Below, piece by piece: positions 27,355 to 35,509 of a stretch of DNA of 41,491 nucleotides. A program made the position numbers and the translations under genes. This DNA is from Bacteroidota bacterium (GTDB lineage: Bacteria; Bacteroidota; Bacteroidia; AKYH767-A; 2013-40CM-41-45): assembly GCA_004295015.1 (NCBI GenBank), contig SHNE01000042.1, positions 1-41,491 on the forward strand, given 5' to 3'. Under the pieces are notes generated by a model. The model saw only the letters and a program-made list of their open reading frames with translations. It was not told the origin of the DNA and did no database searches. Position 1 is the first letter of the stretch. Every line of letters starts with the position of its first letter.

Positions 27355-29091
27355 ATGAATAAATTTCGCACATTATCGTATGTCCTTATTGGAATAACTC
27401 TTGCAGGATGTAACGGTCTGGGTAAAATGGCGAAGAACTTCAGCCAGGTTAAGCATGAAGTGACCCCCAATCCAGTAGAAATGCACGGTGATAGCGTAGC
27501 CATCGCTATTAAAGGCACTTATCCTGCAAAATATTTTGCAAAAAAGGTTGATGCCACTGTGACGCCAATGATGAAGTCTTCTTCGGCAGAAACTAATTTC
27601 AAATCAGTTACTATCGTTGGAGAAAAATCAACTACATCTGGAACCAAAATTAATTACAAAACCGGCGGTAGCTTTACTTATGCCGACAAGATTGCTTACA
27701 CACCCGACATGGCAGCTGCTGATGTAATGGTGAAAGCGACCGGAATGAAAGGCAAAACAACAAAGGACCTTGGCTCTATAAAAGTTGCTGATGGAACTAT
27801 TGTTACGCCATTACTTGTTCAGGCTGACGAAAAACCAATTGTTGGAAAAGATCAGTTTCAACGTATCACTCCTTCAAATTATGAAGGATCGATGTATTAT
27901 TTAATTAATACTTCAAGCGTTAACCCTAATTTCAAAGTTAAAGCAAGTAACATTGATAATAAGCCTGAGTTCAGCAAACTTGACAGCGCATTGAAAGCAT
28001 TAAGCGTTGCACCATATGTTTTGAAAGGTTCTACGATCACCGGTTATGCTTCACCTGATGGTAAAGAGGCATTAAATGCTGACCTGGCAAGCAATCGCAG
28101 TAAAGCATCTGCTAAGCATATTGCCGGTCTTTTCAAGAAAATGAAAGTGAAAATGAGCCCTGACAGTTCTTTTTTCACACTTAATACCGTGAACGAAGAT
28201 TGGGCAGGATTTCAGGCATTGATGTCTGCATCCGACATGGCTCAGAAAGACATGATCCTTCGTATTGTTGCTTCCAATTCTGATGCTGAGGCTCGTGAGA
28301 TGGAAATCAAGAAAATGGGTAAAGCTTATGAAGAAATTGCTGAAGGCGTTCTTCCAAAATTGCGTCGCTCAGCTGTTGTTTTAAATGCTGATAAAGTTGG
28401 TCGTTCTGACGAGCAGATCACTGCAACTATGAAAGCTAATCCTGATTCATTGACTATCGAAGAAGTTCTTTATGCGGCAACTTTAACTGAAGATAACAAC
28501 GAAAAACTTTCTATCTATCAAACAGCTGAAAGACTTTTCCCGCAAGACTGGCGTACTGCTAATAATGCAGGAATGGTTAAATTCAACATGGGTGATATCG
28601 ACGGTGCAATGACTCAGTTTAACAAAGCTGATCAAATCAATCCAAACAATCCTGTAGTAAAAAACAATATCGGTGCCTGCTATAGCCGCAAAGGCGATCG
28701 TATCAACGCAGCATTGATGTATGCATCTGCAGCAGGTGCGGGTCCGGAAGTAAGCCACAACCAGGGTATCCTTGATATCCGTAACGGTAACTACTCGATG
28801 GCTGTTAGCAATTTATCCGCTTCAGGAAGTTTCAATACTGCTTTGGCTAAACTTCTTGCAGGAGATAAAGATGGTGCTATGTCTACTATCGAAGCATCAA
28901 ATGATAAGAATACTGCTATCGGTCATTACCTGATGGCTGTAATCTCTGCTCGTAAGGGAGATGCAAATGGTGTTGTTAGTCATCTTAAAACCAGTGTTGG
29001 AATGGATAGCAGTATGAAAGCTAAAGCTGCTGCTGACCGTGAATTCATCAAATGGTTCAACGACGCTTCTTTCAAAGCAATTGTTCAGTAA
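27355..29091 (+). CDS. Lipoprotein with OmpA-like and TPR regions
   Basis: A 578-residue protein with a lipoprotein signal (ITLAGC, lipidated Cys19). Residues about 30-190 are beta-rich. Residues about 225-345 resemble an OmpA-like fold (ITGYASPDGKEALN and SNRSKASAKHIAGLF), and residues about 375-560 carry TPR-like repeats (WRTANNAGMVKFNMGDIDGAMTQFNKADQINPNN). It is probably anchored in the outer membrane. Similar OmpA/TPR lipoproteins occur widely in Bacteroidota, with no firm function. The last part repeats short helix pairs rich in Ala, Lys and Asp. It is transcribed alone and followed by a strong terminator. Confidence 0.8.
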   Translation: MNKFRTLSYVLIGITLAGCNGLGKMAKNFSQVKHEVTPNPVEMHGDSVAIAIKGTYPAKYFAKKVDATVTPMMKSSSAETNFKSVTIVGEKSTTSGTKINYKTGGSFTYADKIAYTPDMAAADVMVKATGMKGKTTKDLGSIKVADGTIVTPLLVQADEKPIVGKDQFQRITPSNYEGSMYYLINTSSVNPNFKVKASNIDNKPEFSKLDSALKALSVAPYVLKGSTITGYASPDGKEALNADLASNRSKASAKHIAGLFKKMKVKMSPDSSFFTLNTVNEDWAGFQALMSASDMAQKDMILRIVASNSDAEAREMEIKKMGKAYEEIAEGVLPKLRRSAVVLNADKVGRSDEQITATMKANPDSLTIEEVLYAATLTEDNNEKLSIYQTAERLFPQDWRTANNAGMVKFNMGDIDGAMTQFNKADQINPNNPVVKNNIGACYSRKGDRINAALMYASAAGAGPEVSHNQGILDIRNGNYSMAVSNLSASGSFNTALAKLLAGDKDGAMSTIEASNDKNTAIGHYLMAVISARKGDANGVVSHLKTSVGMDSSMKAKAAADREFIKWFNDASFKAIVQ

Positions 29092-29110
29092 TCAAAAGCA
29101 TATTTAATGA

Positions 29111-29142
29111 AAATCCCGGTCGAAAGACCGGGATTTTTTTTT
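29111..29142 (+). terminator. Intrinsic terminator of the OmpA/TPR lipoprotein gene
   Basis: Perfect 11-bp stem AAATCCCGGTC / GACCGGGATTT with a GAAA tetraloop and a long T-run. Confidence 0.93.
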
Positions 29143-29160
29143 GCCTGCACAATTGGGTAA

Positions 29161-29191
29161 AAAAAAAGACCTTGGTATATTAATCAAGGCC
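29161..29191 (-). terminator. Intrinsic terminator of the small unknown gene
   Basis: Stem GACCTTG (29168-29174) / CAAGGCC (29185-29191), 7 bp with one G-U pair. On the minus strand it is followed by a run of T (29167-29160). It supports transcription of the gene ending at 29218. Confidence 0.7.
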
Positions 29192-29217
29192 TTCTTCATG
29201 TTTTTATGGAGCTTTGT

Positions 29218-29493
29218 CTAATCTTCTTCCTTGTGAATGCTGAGCGAGGAGATTGAACAACATTTCGATTTTTTTTCTGCGGAGGAGTGAGAGCCTTTGA
29301 GCACATCAGTTCTGTATCTTAATATGGCATTAGAGTTTTGCCGAAAGGATGTATGCAAGGAACTCGTGCTAGCCTTTCTATCAGGATTCAAGTCGTCGAT
29401 GTTAAGTCCCAGGCTTTGTGCTAATCCTTCAACCTCTGCAAAAAAATTAATAAGCCGGGTGAGTTCCGGGTGTTTCTCAATAATAAGTTTCAT
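29218..29493 (-). CDS. Small hypothetical protein
   Basis: A 91-residue protein starting MKLIIEKHPELTRLINFF. I do not recognise a family. The N-terminal half is helical and hydrophobic-acidic (LINFFAEVEGLAQSLGLNIDDL); the C-terminal half is Ser- and Lys-rich with a Cys pair (KCCS). The frame is open to 29559, which would add 22 residues, but the ATG at 29493 gives a more natural start. A T-rich terminator just downstream is the main support that it is expressed. Confidence 0.45.
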   Translation of the reverse strand: MKLIIEKHPELTRLINFFAEVEGLAQSLGLNIDDLNPDRKASTSSLHTSFRQNSNAILRYRTDVLKGSHSSAEKKSKCCSISSLSIHKEED

Positions 29494-29676
29494 AAAAAGA
29501 GTTTTGGGATGTTGATGCATTCCCTTTACCGAAGAGCAAGAAAACAAAAAAACAGACACAAGTCAATAATTATTACAAAAGCACAATCATTTAGGTCGGA
29601 AGATGAGGATTGATTTGAATTAATCTGTTTTTATTGAAAAAAATTGAGCCTGACGCCTTCTCTTATTCATTAAATC

Positions 29677-30336
29677 CTACTCTTCCTTAAAAACATAGGA
29701 TAAAATATTGGCACCCATCTTCAAGGCCTTGATCCGGGATTCGGGTGAATCCTTATGAACCTCATAATCTTCCCAGCCATCTCCTAAATCGCATTGGTAG
29801 GTATAGAGACAAACCAGTCGACCTTCAAAAATCAGAGCAAATGCCTGCGGAGGCTTTTGATCGTGTTCATGAATTTTTGGCAAACCGCCCGGAAAATCGA
29901 ACTTCTGGTGAAAAATAGGATGTGAGAAAGGAAGTTCTACAAAATCCAGCTCCGGAAAAACCTTCTTCATCTGCGGACGAACAAATGGATCCATGCCGTA
30001 GTTGTCGTCAATGTGCAGAAATCCTCCTGCTAATAAATACTTACGCAGATTTTCAGCTTCCTGTGATGAAAGAACCCAGTTACCATGGCCGGTCATATGT
30101 ATGAAGGGGAAATTGAATATATCAGGACTCGAAGCTTCTACAATGGCTTGTTCAGGGTCTATGTTGGTTCCTAATTCTTTATTTGAATAGTTTATAAGAT
30201 TCGGTAGTGAGGTCTCCAGATTGGCATACCAGTCGCCACCACCGTTATATTTTAAAAGGGCAATTCGAAAGGAGGGTTCAACAGAAAAAGCGTTGAATGA
30301 AAAAAGAAAAAGAAGGTGCAGGCTGATTTTTTTCAT
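29677..30336 (-). CDS. DUF4159 domain protein, secreted
   Basis: A 219-residue protein with a signal peptide (MKKISLHLLFLFSFNAFS). The rest matches the DUF4159 family: FRIALLKYNGGGDWYANLETSLPNL (split at the GGGDWY core), the MTGHGNW segment, LLAGGFLHIDDNYG and LVCLYTYQCDLGDGWED. The fold resembles class I glutamine amidotransferases and integrin-type adaptor domains, and the biochemical role is unknown. It lies 38 bp behind rsmE and is probably co-transcribed with it. Confidence 0.85.
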   Translation of the reverse strand: MKKISLHLLFLFSFNAFSVEPSFRIALLKYNGGGDWYANLETSLPNLINYSNKELGTNIDPEQAIVEASSPDIFNFPFIHMTGHGNWVLSSQEAENLRKYLLAGGFLHIDDNYGMDPFVRPQMKKVFPELDFVELPFSHPIFHQKFDFPGGLPKIHEHDQKPPQAFALIFEGRLVCLYTYQCDLGDGWEDYEVHKDSPESRIKALKMGANILSYVFKEE

Positions 30337-30374
30337 GGTGCAATATTCTATTTAATAAAAACTGAATCGAATTT

Positions 30375-31076
30375 TTATCTCCGGCTTTGAGCTACAGCAA
30401 GTGTGGCACAAACCATCACGCCGGCAGTTTCGGTACGAAGACGACTATTTCCCAAAGATACGGGAACAAATCCATGCTTTGTGGCCAGTGCGACTTCTTC
30501 CTGAGAAAAATCGCCCTCAGGGCCGATAAGAACAAGACATTTTTCTGTAGGATCAAATCTACTAATCAACATTTCATCTGCTTCCATAGTACAGATGAAG
30601 CGTTGTGGTTCTCTGCAATCTTTAATGAAGTCGTTAAATTTCTTGATAGGATGAAGTAGCGGTAAATAATTTTTCAAAGATTGCTTCATGGCGGAAACCA
30701 AAACCTTCGTCAATCTTTCTTCTTTTATTACCCTGCGTTCTGAGTGCTGACAAACTATCGGTGTGATTTCATCGATGCCTATTTCGGTCGCTTTTTCAAG
30801 AAACCATTCCATACGATCAGCGTTTTTCGTAGGGGCGATGGCAATATGTAATGCATATTTTTTTTGATCCGCTTTTCTTTCTTCCTTAATAATTTTCAGA
30901 AGGCATTTTTTAGAATTTGCGTCTGTAATTTGAGTAGTGTACAAAGTCCCTTTGCCATCGGTGATCATTACTGTATCTCCTTCCTGATGGCGGAGGACTT
31001 TTAGGAGATGATGTGCCTCCTCTCCTTCGAGTTGAAAGTGGTCATCTTGAATAGATGTAGAATAGAAAAGCTCCAT
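30375..31076 (-). CDS. rsmE: 16S rRNA (uracil-1498-N3)-methyltransferase
   Basis: RsmE uses S-adenosylmethionine to methylate U1498 of 16S rRNA near the decoding site. It is 233 residues and belongs to the SPOUT (trefoil-knot) methyltransferases. The knot is visible as LVLIGPEGDFSQEEV and SLGNSRLRTETAGVMV near the C-terminus; the N-terminal PUA-like domain has EEAHHLLKVLRHQEGD. Confidence 0.95.
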   Translation of the reverse strand: MELFYSTSIQDDHFQLEGEEAHHLLKVLRHQEGDTVMITDGKGTLYTTQITDANSKKCLLKIIKEERKADQKKYALHIAIAPTKNADRMEWFLEKATEIGIDEITPIVCQHSERRVIKEERLTKVLVSAMKQSLKNYLPLLHPIKKFNDFIKDCREPQRFICTMEADEMLISRFDPTEKCLVLIGPEGDFSQEEVALATKHGFVPVSLGNSRLRTETAGVMVCATLAVAQSRR

Positions 31077-31144
31077 GTCGGATTTATATGAGTGTATTCA
31101 GAATAATTAATCTTCGATCATCAGCTAAATTCAATGACGCAAAA

Positions 31145-31176
31145 AAAAACCTTCTCCGTTGAAAGAGAAGGTTTTT
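31145..31176 (-). terminator. Intrinsic terminator of pckA
   Basis: Perfect 12-bp stem AAAAACCTTCTC / GAGAAGGTTTTT with an 8-nt loop, followed on the minus strand by a T-run. It begins 16 bp past the pckA stop. Confidence 0.9.
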
Positions 31177-31191
31177 ATACATTTTATATTT

Positions 31192-32808
31192 TTATGCATT
31201 AACTGCCAGTTTAGGGCTGGCATTAAGAATCTCTTCATTGGCATATTCAGCATACTGAGCGAAATTTTTCACGAAGGAAGCTGCAAGTGTATTTGTCTTA
31301 GCATCAAATTCACTCTTGTCGGCCCAGGTATTCCGAGGGTTGAGAATGTCATTTGGTACACCCGGACAAGATTTCGGTATTGACAAACCGAAGACAGGCA
31401 TTTTTTCATAGTCGACTTTCTCTAATTCACCATTGAGAGCAGCGGTAATCATTGCACGGGTGAAAGAAAGTTTCATACGAGAACCAACTCCATAAGAACC
31501 GCCTGACCAGCCTGTATTCACCAGCCATACATTCACTTTGTTCTTTTTCATCCGCTCTCCAAGTAATTCAGCATACTTGGTAGGATGCAATGGGAGGAAA
31601 GCTTTTCCGAAACAGGCAGAGAAAGTAGTAGTAGGTTCGGTCACGCCCATTTCAGTTCCCGCAACCTTGGCGGTATATCCTGAAATGAAATGATACATCG
31701 CTTGTCCGGTATTGAGTTTTGATATTGGAGGCAATACACCGAATGCATCGCATGTGAGGAAGAAAATATTCTTTGGAGAATTTCCAACAGAAGGTTCGAT
31801 AGCATTATCAATATGATGAATCGGATAAGCAGCACGCGTATTTTCAGTTTTACTGATGTTGTCGTAGTCTACCGTAGTAGTGCCATCATAAAATTCGATA
31901 TTCTCAATGAGCGAACCGAATTTTATTGCTTTAAAAATTTGTGGCTCTTTTTCTTTTGACAGGTTAACACATTTTGCATAACAACCTCCTTCAAAATTGA
32001 AGACTGAATTTTCAGCCCAGCCGTGTTCGTCATCACCGATTAATCCTCTGTCAGGATCGGCGGATAAGGTTGTTTTTCCTGTCCCACTCAGACCGAAGAA
32101 GATAGCAGAGTCGCCGTCTTTGCCCACGTTTGCAGAGCAATGCATAGACAATACATTCTTATCATGCGGAAGCACAAAATTCAGGACTGAAAAAATACCT
32201 TTTTTTATCTCACCTGTATAAGCAGTTCCTCCGATGAGGATTATTTTTTTTGTAAAATTGATAACAGCAAAATTGCTCTGGCGGGTACCATCGATTTCAG
32301 GGTCGGCAAGGAATCCGGGCGCACTGAGTATAGTCCACTCAGCTTTTACGGTTTTTAATATTTCCTCCTTGGTTGGGCGAAGGAACAAATTGTAAGCAAA
32401 AAGATTCTGCCAGGGCGATTCGGTGACTACACGAATGTTCAGCCTGTAATTTGGATCGGCACAAGAATATGAATCGCGAACATAGATTGTCTTGCCTTGA
32501 AGATAAGCACAGACTCTTTCGTACAAGCGGTCAAATTTTTCAGGATCGAATTTAATATTGATATCGCCCCACCATACAGCTTTTTCTGTACGCTCGTCGC
32601 AGACAATAAATTTATCTTTTGGTGAACGTCCGGTAAATTTTCCGGTATCCACAGCCAAGGCTCCATTATCGGTAAGGACTCCATCACCACCGATGATTGA
32701 CTCTTCCACAAGCTCAGCCGGAGATAAATTCCAGTAGGCATCAGCAACATTTTTTAGTCCCAGATCGGCGATGGTTGCGTCCTTCGCTTTTAATCCGAAT
32801 TCATTCAT
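31192..32808 (-). CDS. pckA: Phosphoenolpyruvate carboxykinase (ATP)
   Basis: PckA converts oxaloacetate and ATP to phosphoenolpyruvate, CO2 and ADP for gluconeogenesis. It has 538 residues, as expected. Signatures are FTGRSPKDKFIV near the N-terminus, GGTAYTGEIKKGIF, the kinase-1a loop GLSGTGKTTLSADP, the kinase-2/metal site LIGDDEHGW and TRAAYPI. It has its own promoter and terminator. Confidence 0.97.
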   Translation of the reverse strand: MNEFGLKAKDATIADLGLKNVADAYWNLSPAELVEESIIGGDGVLTDNGALAVDTGKFTGRSPKDKFIVCDERTEKAVWWGDINIKFDPEKFDRLYERVCAYLQGKTIYVRDSYSCADPNYRLNIRVVTESPWQNLFAYNLFLRPTKEEILKTVKAEWTILSAPGFLADPEIDGTRQSNFAVINFTKKIILIGGTAYTGEIKKGIFSVLNFVLPHDKNVLSMHCSANVGKDGDSAIFFGLSGTGKTTLSADPDRGLIGDDEHGWAENSVFNFEGGCYAKCVNLSKEKEPQIFKAIKFGSLIENIEFYDGTTTVDYDNISKTENTRAAYPIHHIDNAIEPSVGNSPKNIFFLTCDAFGVLPPISKLNTGQAMYHFISGYTAKVAGTEMGVTEPTTTFSACFGKAFLPLHPTKYAELLGERMKKNKVNVWLVNTGWSGGSYGVGSRMKLSFTRAMITAALNGELEKVDYEKMPVFGLSIPKSCPGVPNDILNPRNTWADKSEFDAKTNTLAASFVKNFAQYAEYANEEILNASPKLAVNA

Positions 32809-32839
32809 GAGATGTTATTTTTGATAGGGAATTATGAGG

Positions 32840-32871
32840 CAAAGAAAGCGAAAATTTATCGAATTGACCAA
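32840..32871 (-). promoter_or_regulatory. Promoter of pckA
   Basis: On the minus strand TTG (32871-32869), a 21-nt spacer and TTTCTTTG (32847-32840). The -7 box is the same variant as that of the PorE-like gene. It abuts the 3' end of the lipoprotein gene upstream. The implied leader is about 28 nt. Confidence 0.5.
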
Positions 32872-33306
32872 TTATTCCCTTTTTCTTCTGTGTTTACAGG
32901 GGGCATTTTCATAGATGCTCAGGTGTTCCGCTGTTTCCATCAATTTTCTCGTTCTGCTCACAAAATCAGCTTGTTGCTTGGGGTCCAATTCTCCTAATTC
33001 CAGGCAAAAATCTGTTTCTCCCTCACGGCCCCAATGAGTTTTTTCATAATCTATGTTGATGCCAATTTCCGCGGCGTATTCACCGATAAATTCCTCAAAG
33101 CGTGTTAAGGATTTAAAGTCAACGCCTGAGGCAATGGAAAAGAAGGTCAAAACAAGCCGGGATTGTGCGGGAAAAGAGTCCGGCTTAGACTGCACTTCCG
33201 CATCAACATTTTTTATTTCTTTGTTTGCCGTCGATTCTTTTGATTGTTTGCAGGATGTGCCGGCAAATAATGCAATCAGGCAAAATATCATGATGGATTT
33301 TCTCAT
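32872..33306 (-). CDS. Hypothetical lipoprotein
   Basis: A 144-residue protein with a lipoprotein-type signal peptide (LIALFAGTSC, Cys19) and a charged linker. The globular part (about 45-140) is helical, with KTHWGREGETDFCLELGEL and a basic end (CKHRRKRE). I do not recognise the family. It follows the DUF423 gene by 57 bp and is probably the last gene of an OsmC-DUF423-lipoprotein unit. Confidence 0.65.
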   Translation of the reverse strand: MRKSIMIFCLIALFAGTSCKQSKESTANKEIKNVDAEVQSKPDSFPAQSRLVLTFFSIASGVDFKSLTRFEEFIGEYAAEIGINIDYEKTHWGREGETDFCLELGELDPKQQADFVSRTRKLMETAEHLSIYENAPCKHRRKRE

Positions 33307-33363
33307 TGTCCCTTGGTTTTAACTAGTTTAAAAATACGATTTGTTTTTTGATTCGCTATCAGC

Positions 33364-33759
33364 TTATTTGAACCCTTTCAAGGCTGCAATAAGAAAAAAT
33401 ACCCATCCTGAGAAAAGACACAATCCACCGAGAGGAGTAAGTGGACCAAGAATACTTTTCCATGAATCAATTCCTAAAAGTTCTCGAGTGGCAAGGAGAT
33501 AAATAGATCCTGAAAACAACATGATTCCTATGATGAAAGAATAACCCGCTATCTGCGCCGGTGCCACTGAGATTTTATCGAAGGCAAGGGCTAATAAAAT
33601 CAGGGCAAGTGCATGATAAAACTGATACCGTACACCTGTTTCAAAAATCTGTAAATGTTCAGCGGAAATTTTGGCTTTTAGCGCATGGGCGCCAAATGCA
33701 CCAAATGCAAGGGCCAGTCCTCCGAAGATGGTTGCTGCAATGAGAAAGGTTTTTTGCAT
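33364..33759 (-). CDS. DUF423 membrane protein
   Basis: A 131-residue inner-membrane protein with four hydrophobic segments (about 5-25, 48-60, 70-88, 105-127). It matches DUF423 (YgdD/TMEM256 family) by FGGLALAFGAFGAHALK, FETGVRYQFYHALALILLA and GPLTPLGGLCLFSGW. The family is widespread and its function is not established. It starts 31 bp behind the OsmC gene. Confidence 0.9.
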   Translation of the reverse strand: MQKTFLIAATIFGGLALAFGAFGAHALKAKISAEHLQIFETGVRYQFYHALALILLALAFDKISVAPAQIAGYSFIIGIMLFSGSIYLLATRELLGIDSWKSILGPLTPLGGLCLFSGWVFFLIAALKGFK

Positions 33760-33790
33760 CTGTTGGTATTAATGAAATGATAGGTGATCC

Positions 33791-34270
33791 TTATTTTTTT
33801 TCTCTTGCTGAATAATTCCCGATGTGACTCACAGGGAAGTTAACTGAGTTTGCTATGAAGCATTTTTTATGCGCCAGGTCATGCAATTCATCCAGAATGC
33901 TGAGCATGGAAAGGTCAGCGACTACTACTTTCGGGTTAAGTATAACTTCTTTGAACTGACCTCCACCTGTATTTGCCTCAAGCATCAATCCTGTTGGCTC
34001 ATCGGAATAAGCATCAACAATCACGCCCTTATCTGCGCAAAGGTGGAGAAACCAAAGCATATGACAAGTTGATAAAGCGGCGAGAAGAAATTCCTCCGGA
34101 TTGTATTTTGTGTTGTCCCCAAGAAAAGCAGGATCCGCAGAAGCAGCAATATCCGTTTTGCCCGGAGAAGAAATAGTATGTGATCGATCGTAAGCGCGAT
34201 AAGATTCAGTACCGAAACCCTTGTTGCCTGTCCAGATGATGTTTAGCTTGTACCGATGTTCTTTGCCCAT
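33791..34270 (-). CDS. OsmC/Ohr family protein
   Basis: A 159-residue cytoplasmic protein of the OsmC/Ohr superfamily, whose members reduce organic hydroperoxides with a pair of cysteines. The two expected cysteines are visible, in ALSTCHMLWFLH and HKKCFIANSV. Its subgroup (OsmC-like or Ohr) is not fixed. The gene begins an apparent run with DUF423 and the lipoprotein gene. Confidence 0.88.
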   Translation of the reverse strand: MGKEHRYKLNIIWTGNKGFGTESYRAYDRSHTISSPGKTDIAASADPAFLGDNTKYNPEEFLLAALSTCHMLWFLHLCADKGVIVDAYSDEPTGLMLEANTGGGQFKEVILNPKVVVADLSMLSILDELHDLAHKKCFIANSVNFPVSHIGNYSAREKK

Positions 34271-34302
34271 GCTGACAGATATATCTCCGGAAGATGCTCA
34301 GG

Positions 34303-35277
34303 TTAATTTTTTGTGTTGATGTAATTATTTAATTCTTCCACAGAACTTTCAAATTCAAATGCTTCATGCACTTTGAAATAATTGCCCGTGTCATAGGTAT
34401 AAGCATATGCATATTTTGCAAATTCCAATTTGGTGTTTTCGAAATCAAAGAGAGAAAGAATTTCATTTACTTGTCCTGCCAACAGGCAGTTTTCCTGCAA
34501 TACTTGTTTTGCAATACTAAGCCTTGTGCTCTCAAAATCTTTTGATTGAATCGCTTGTTTCATCATTTGAAAATCTGCTATGTCCATTGGATTAGGGCAA
34601 CCAATATTTCCGTGATATTCTTTCACATCATCCACACCGGCAGGAGTGACAACCAGAGGGCCTTTTGTTGTCGAAGTCACCGTGTGTGTGGTTGTAGTGG
34701 TTATGGTACTTGATTCGACAAGATTATCATCCATATTCATTCCGCCGGCCTGAATATTGATGTCTGCACCGGCTTCATTCATATTTACACCCATGTGAAT
34801 ATTCACATTGTCACCCGAGGAAGCTGATCCCGTCTGAGTCGTTGTCGTGCTATGACTGACCGTAGTTGTAACAGTTTCAACTTCCGGAGCAACGGTTGTA
34901 TAGACGATAATTTTTTGATTCGCAGGTGCCGGAGGAGCAGAAGCGATAGGAATTGAGCTCACATATCTTGAAACATATTCTCCCTTTTTATTTTGCTTCA
35001 CTGACATTGTCAACTCTTCAGAGGATTCCTGAAAATAAACATTGAAGTCGAGCTGACCTAATTTAGTATCAGCGAAAATTACGCGACACTTATAGTTGGG
35101 TGCAGGTAATTGTGTGAGGCGTACATTTGTTTCAGGATTTGTATTTTGAAGAATACCATTTAGAACGACCTGAAATTTTTCTCCATTTTCTGTAAATAAG
35201 ATAAGGTTATTTGTCTGAGAAAAAAGAGAAAAAGCCGAAGCTGTAAAAATCAAGAGTAGTGATGCAATGTGTTTCAT
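34303..35277 (-). CDS. DUF4476 domain protein, secreted
   Basis: A 324-residue protein with a signal peptide (MKHIASLLLIFTASAFSLFSQ). The frame is open to 35373, but the signal peptide and an upstream promoter fix the start at 35277. After a beta-rich N-terminal part comes a Thr/Val-rich stretch with TTTTT-like runs, then a Met/Asn/Gly-rich stretch (GVNMNEAGADINI, AGGMNMDDN) and a second Thr-rich stretch. The last about 95 residues are a DUF4476 domain (CPNPMDIADFQMMKQAI, ENCLLAGQVNEILSLF, FENTKLEFAKYAY). Function is unknown. Confidence 0.85.
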   Translation of the reverse strand: MKHIASLLLIFTASAFSLFSQTNNLILFTENGEKFQVVLNGILQNTNPETNVRLTQLPAPNYKCRVIFADTKLGQLDFNVYFQESSEELTMSVKQNKKGEYVSRYVSSIPIASAPPAPANQKIIVYTTVAPEVETVTTTVSHSTTTTQTGSASSGDNVNIHMGVNMNEAGADINIQAGGMNMDDNLVESSTITTTTTHTVTSTTKGPLVVTPAGVDDVKEYHGNIGCPNPMDIADFQMMKQAIQSKDFESTRLSIAKQVLQENCLLAGQVNEILSLFDFENTKLEFAKYAYAYTYDTGNYFKVHEAFEFESSVEELNNYINTKN

Positions 35278-35343
35278 AATAATCGAATTAATTTCGTTGC
35301 GCGTTTGAGTTTTTAAAGAATTAGCATTAAATATTATGGGCGG

Positions 35344-35373
35344 CAAAGTTAAGAAATTGACCATGCGAGTCAA
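35344..35373 (-). promoter_or_regulatory. Promoter of the DUF4476 gene
   Basis: On the minus strand TTG (35373-35371), a 19-nt spacer and TAACTTTG (35351-35344), a full consensus match. The implied leader is about 60 nt. Confidence 0.68.
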
Positions 35374-35509
35374 AAAAAAATTGCTAAAAAGCGCTCTGTT
35401 TCAAGGCCTAAGAGCGGGCATGCTAAAATAAGATTGGGCGACCTGATATTAAATTGTTCGAATTTCGCATAAATCAAGCGCGAAATGTAACTTCGCACAA
35501 ATTCATCGA

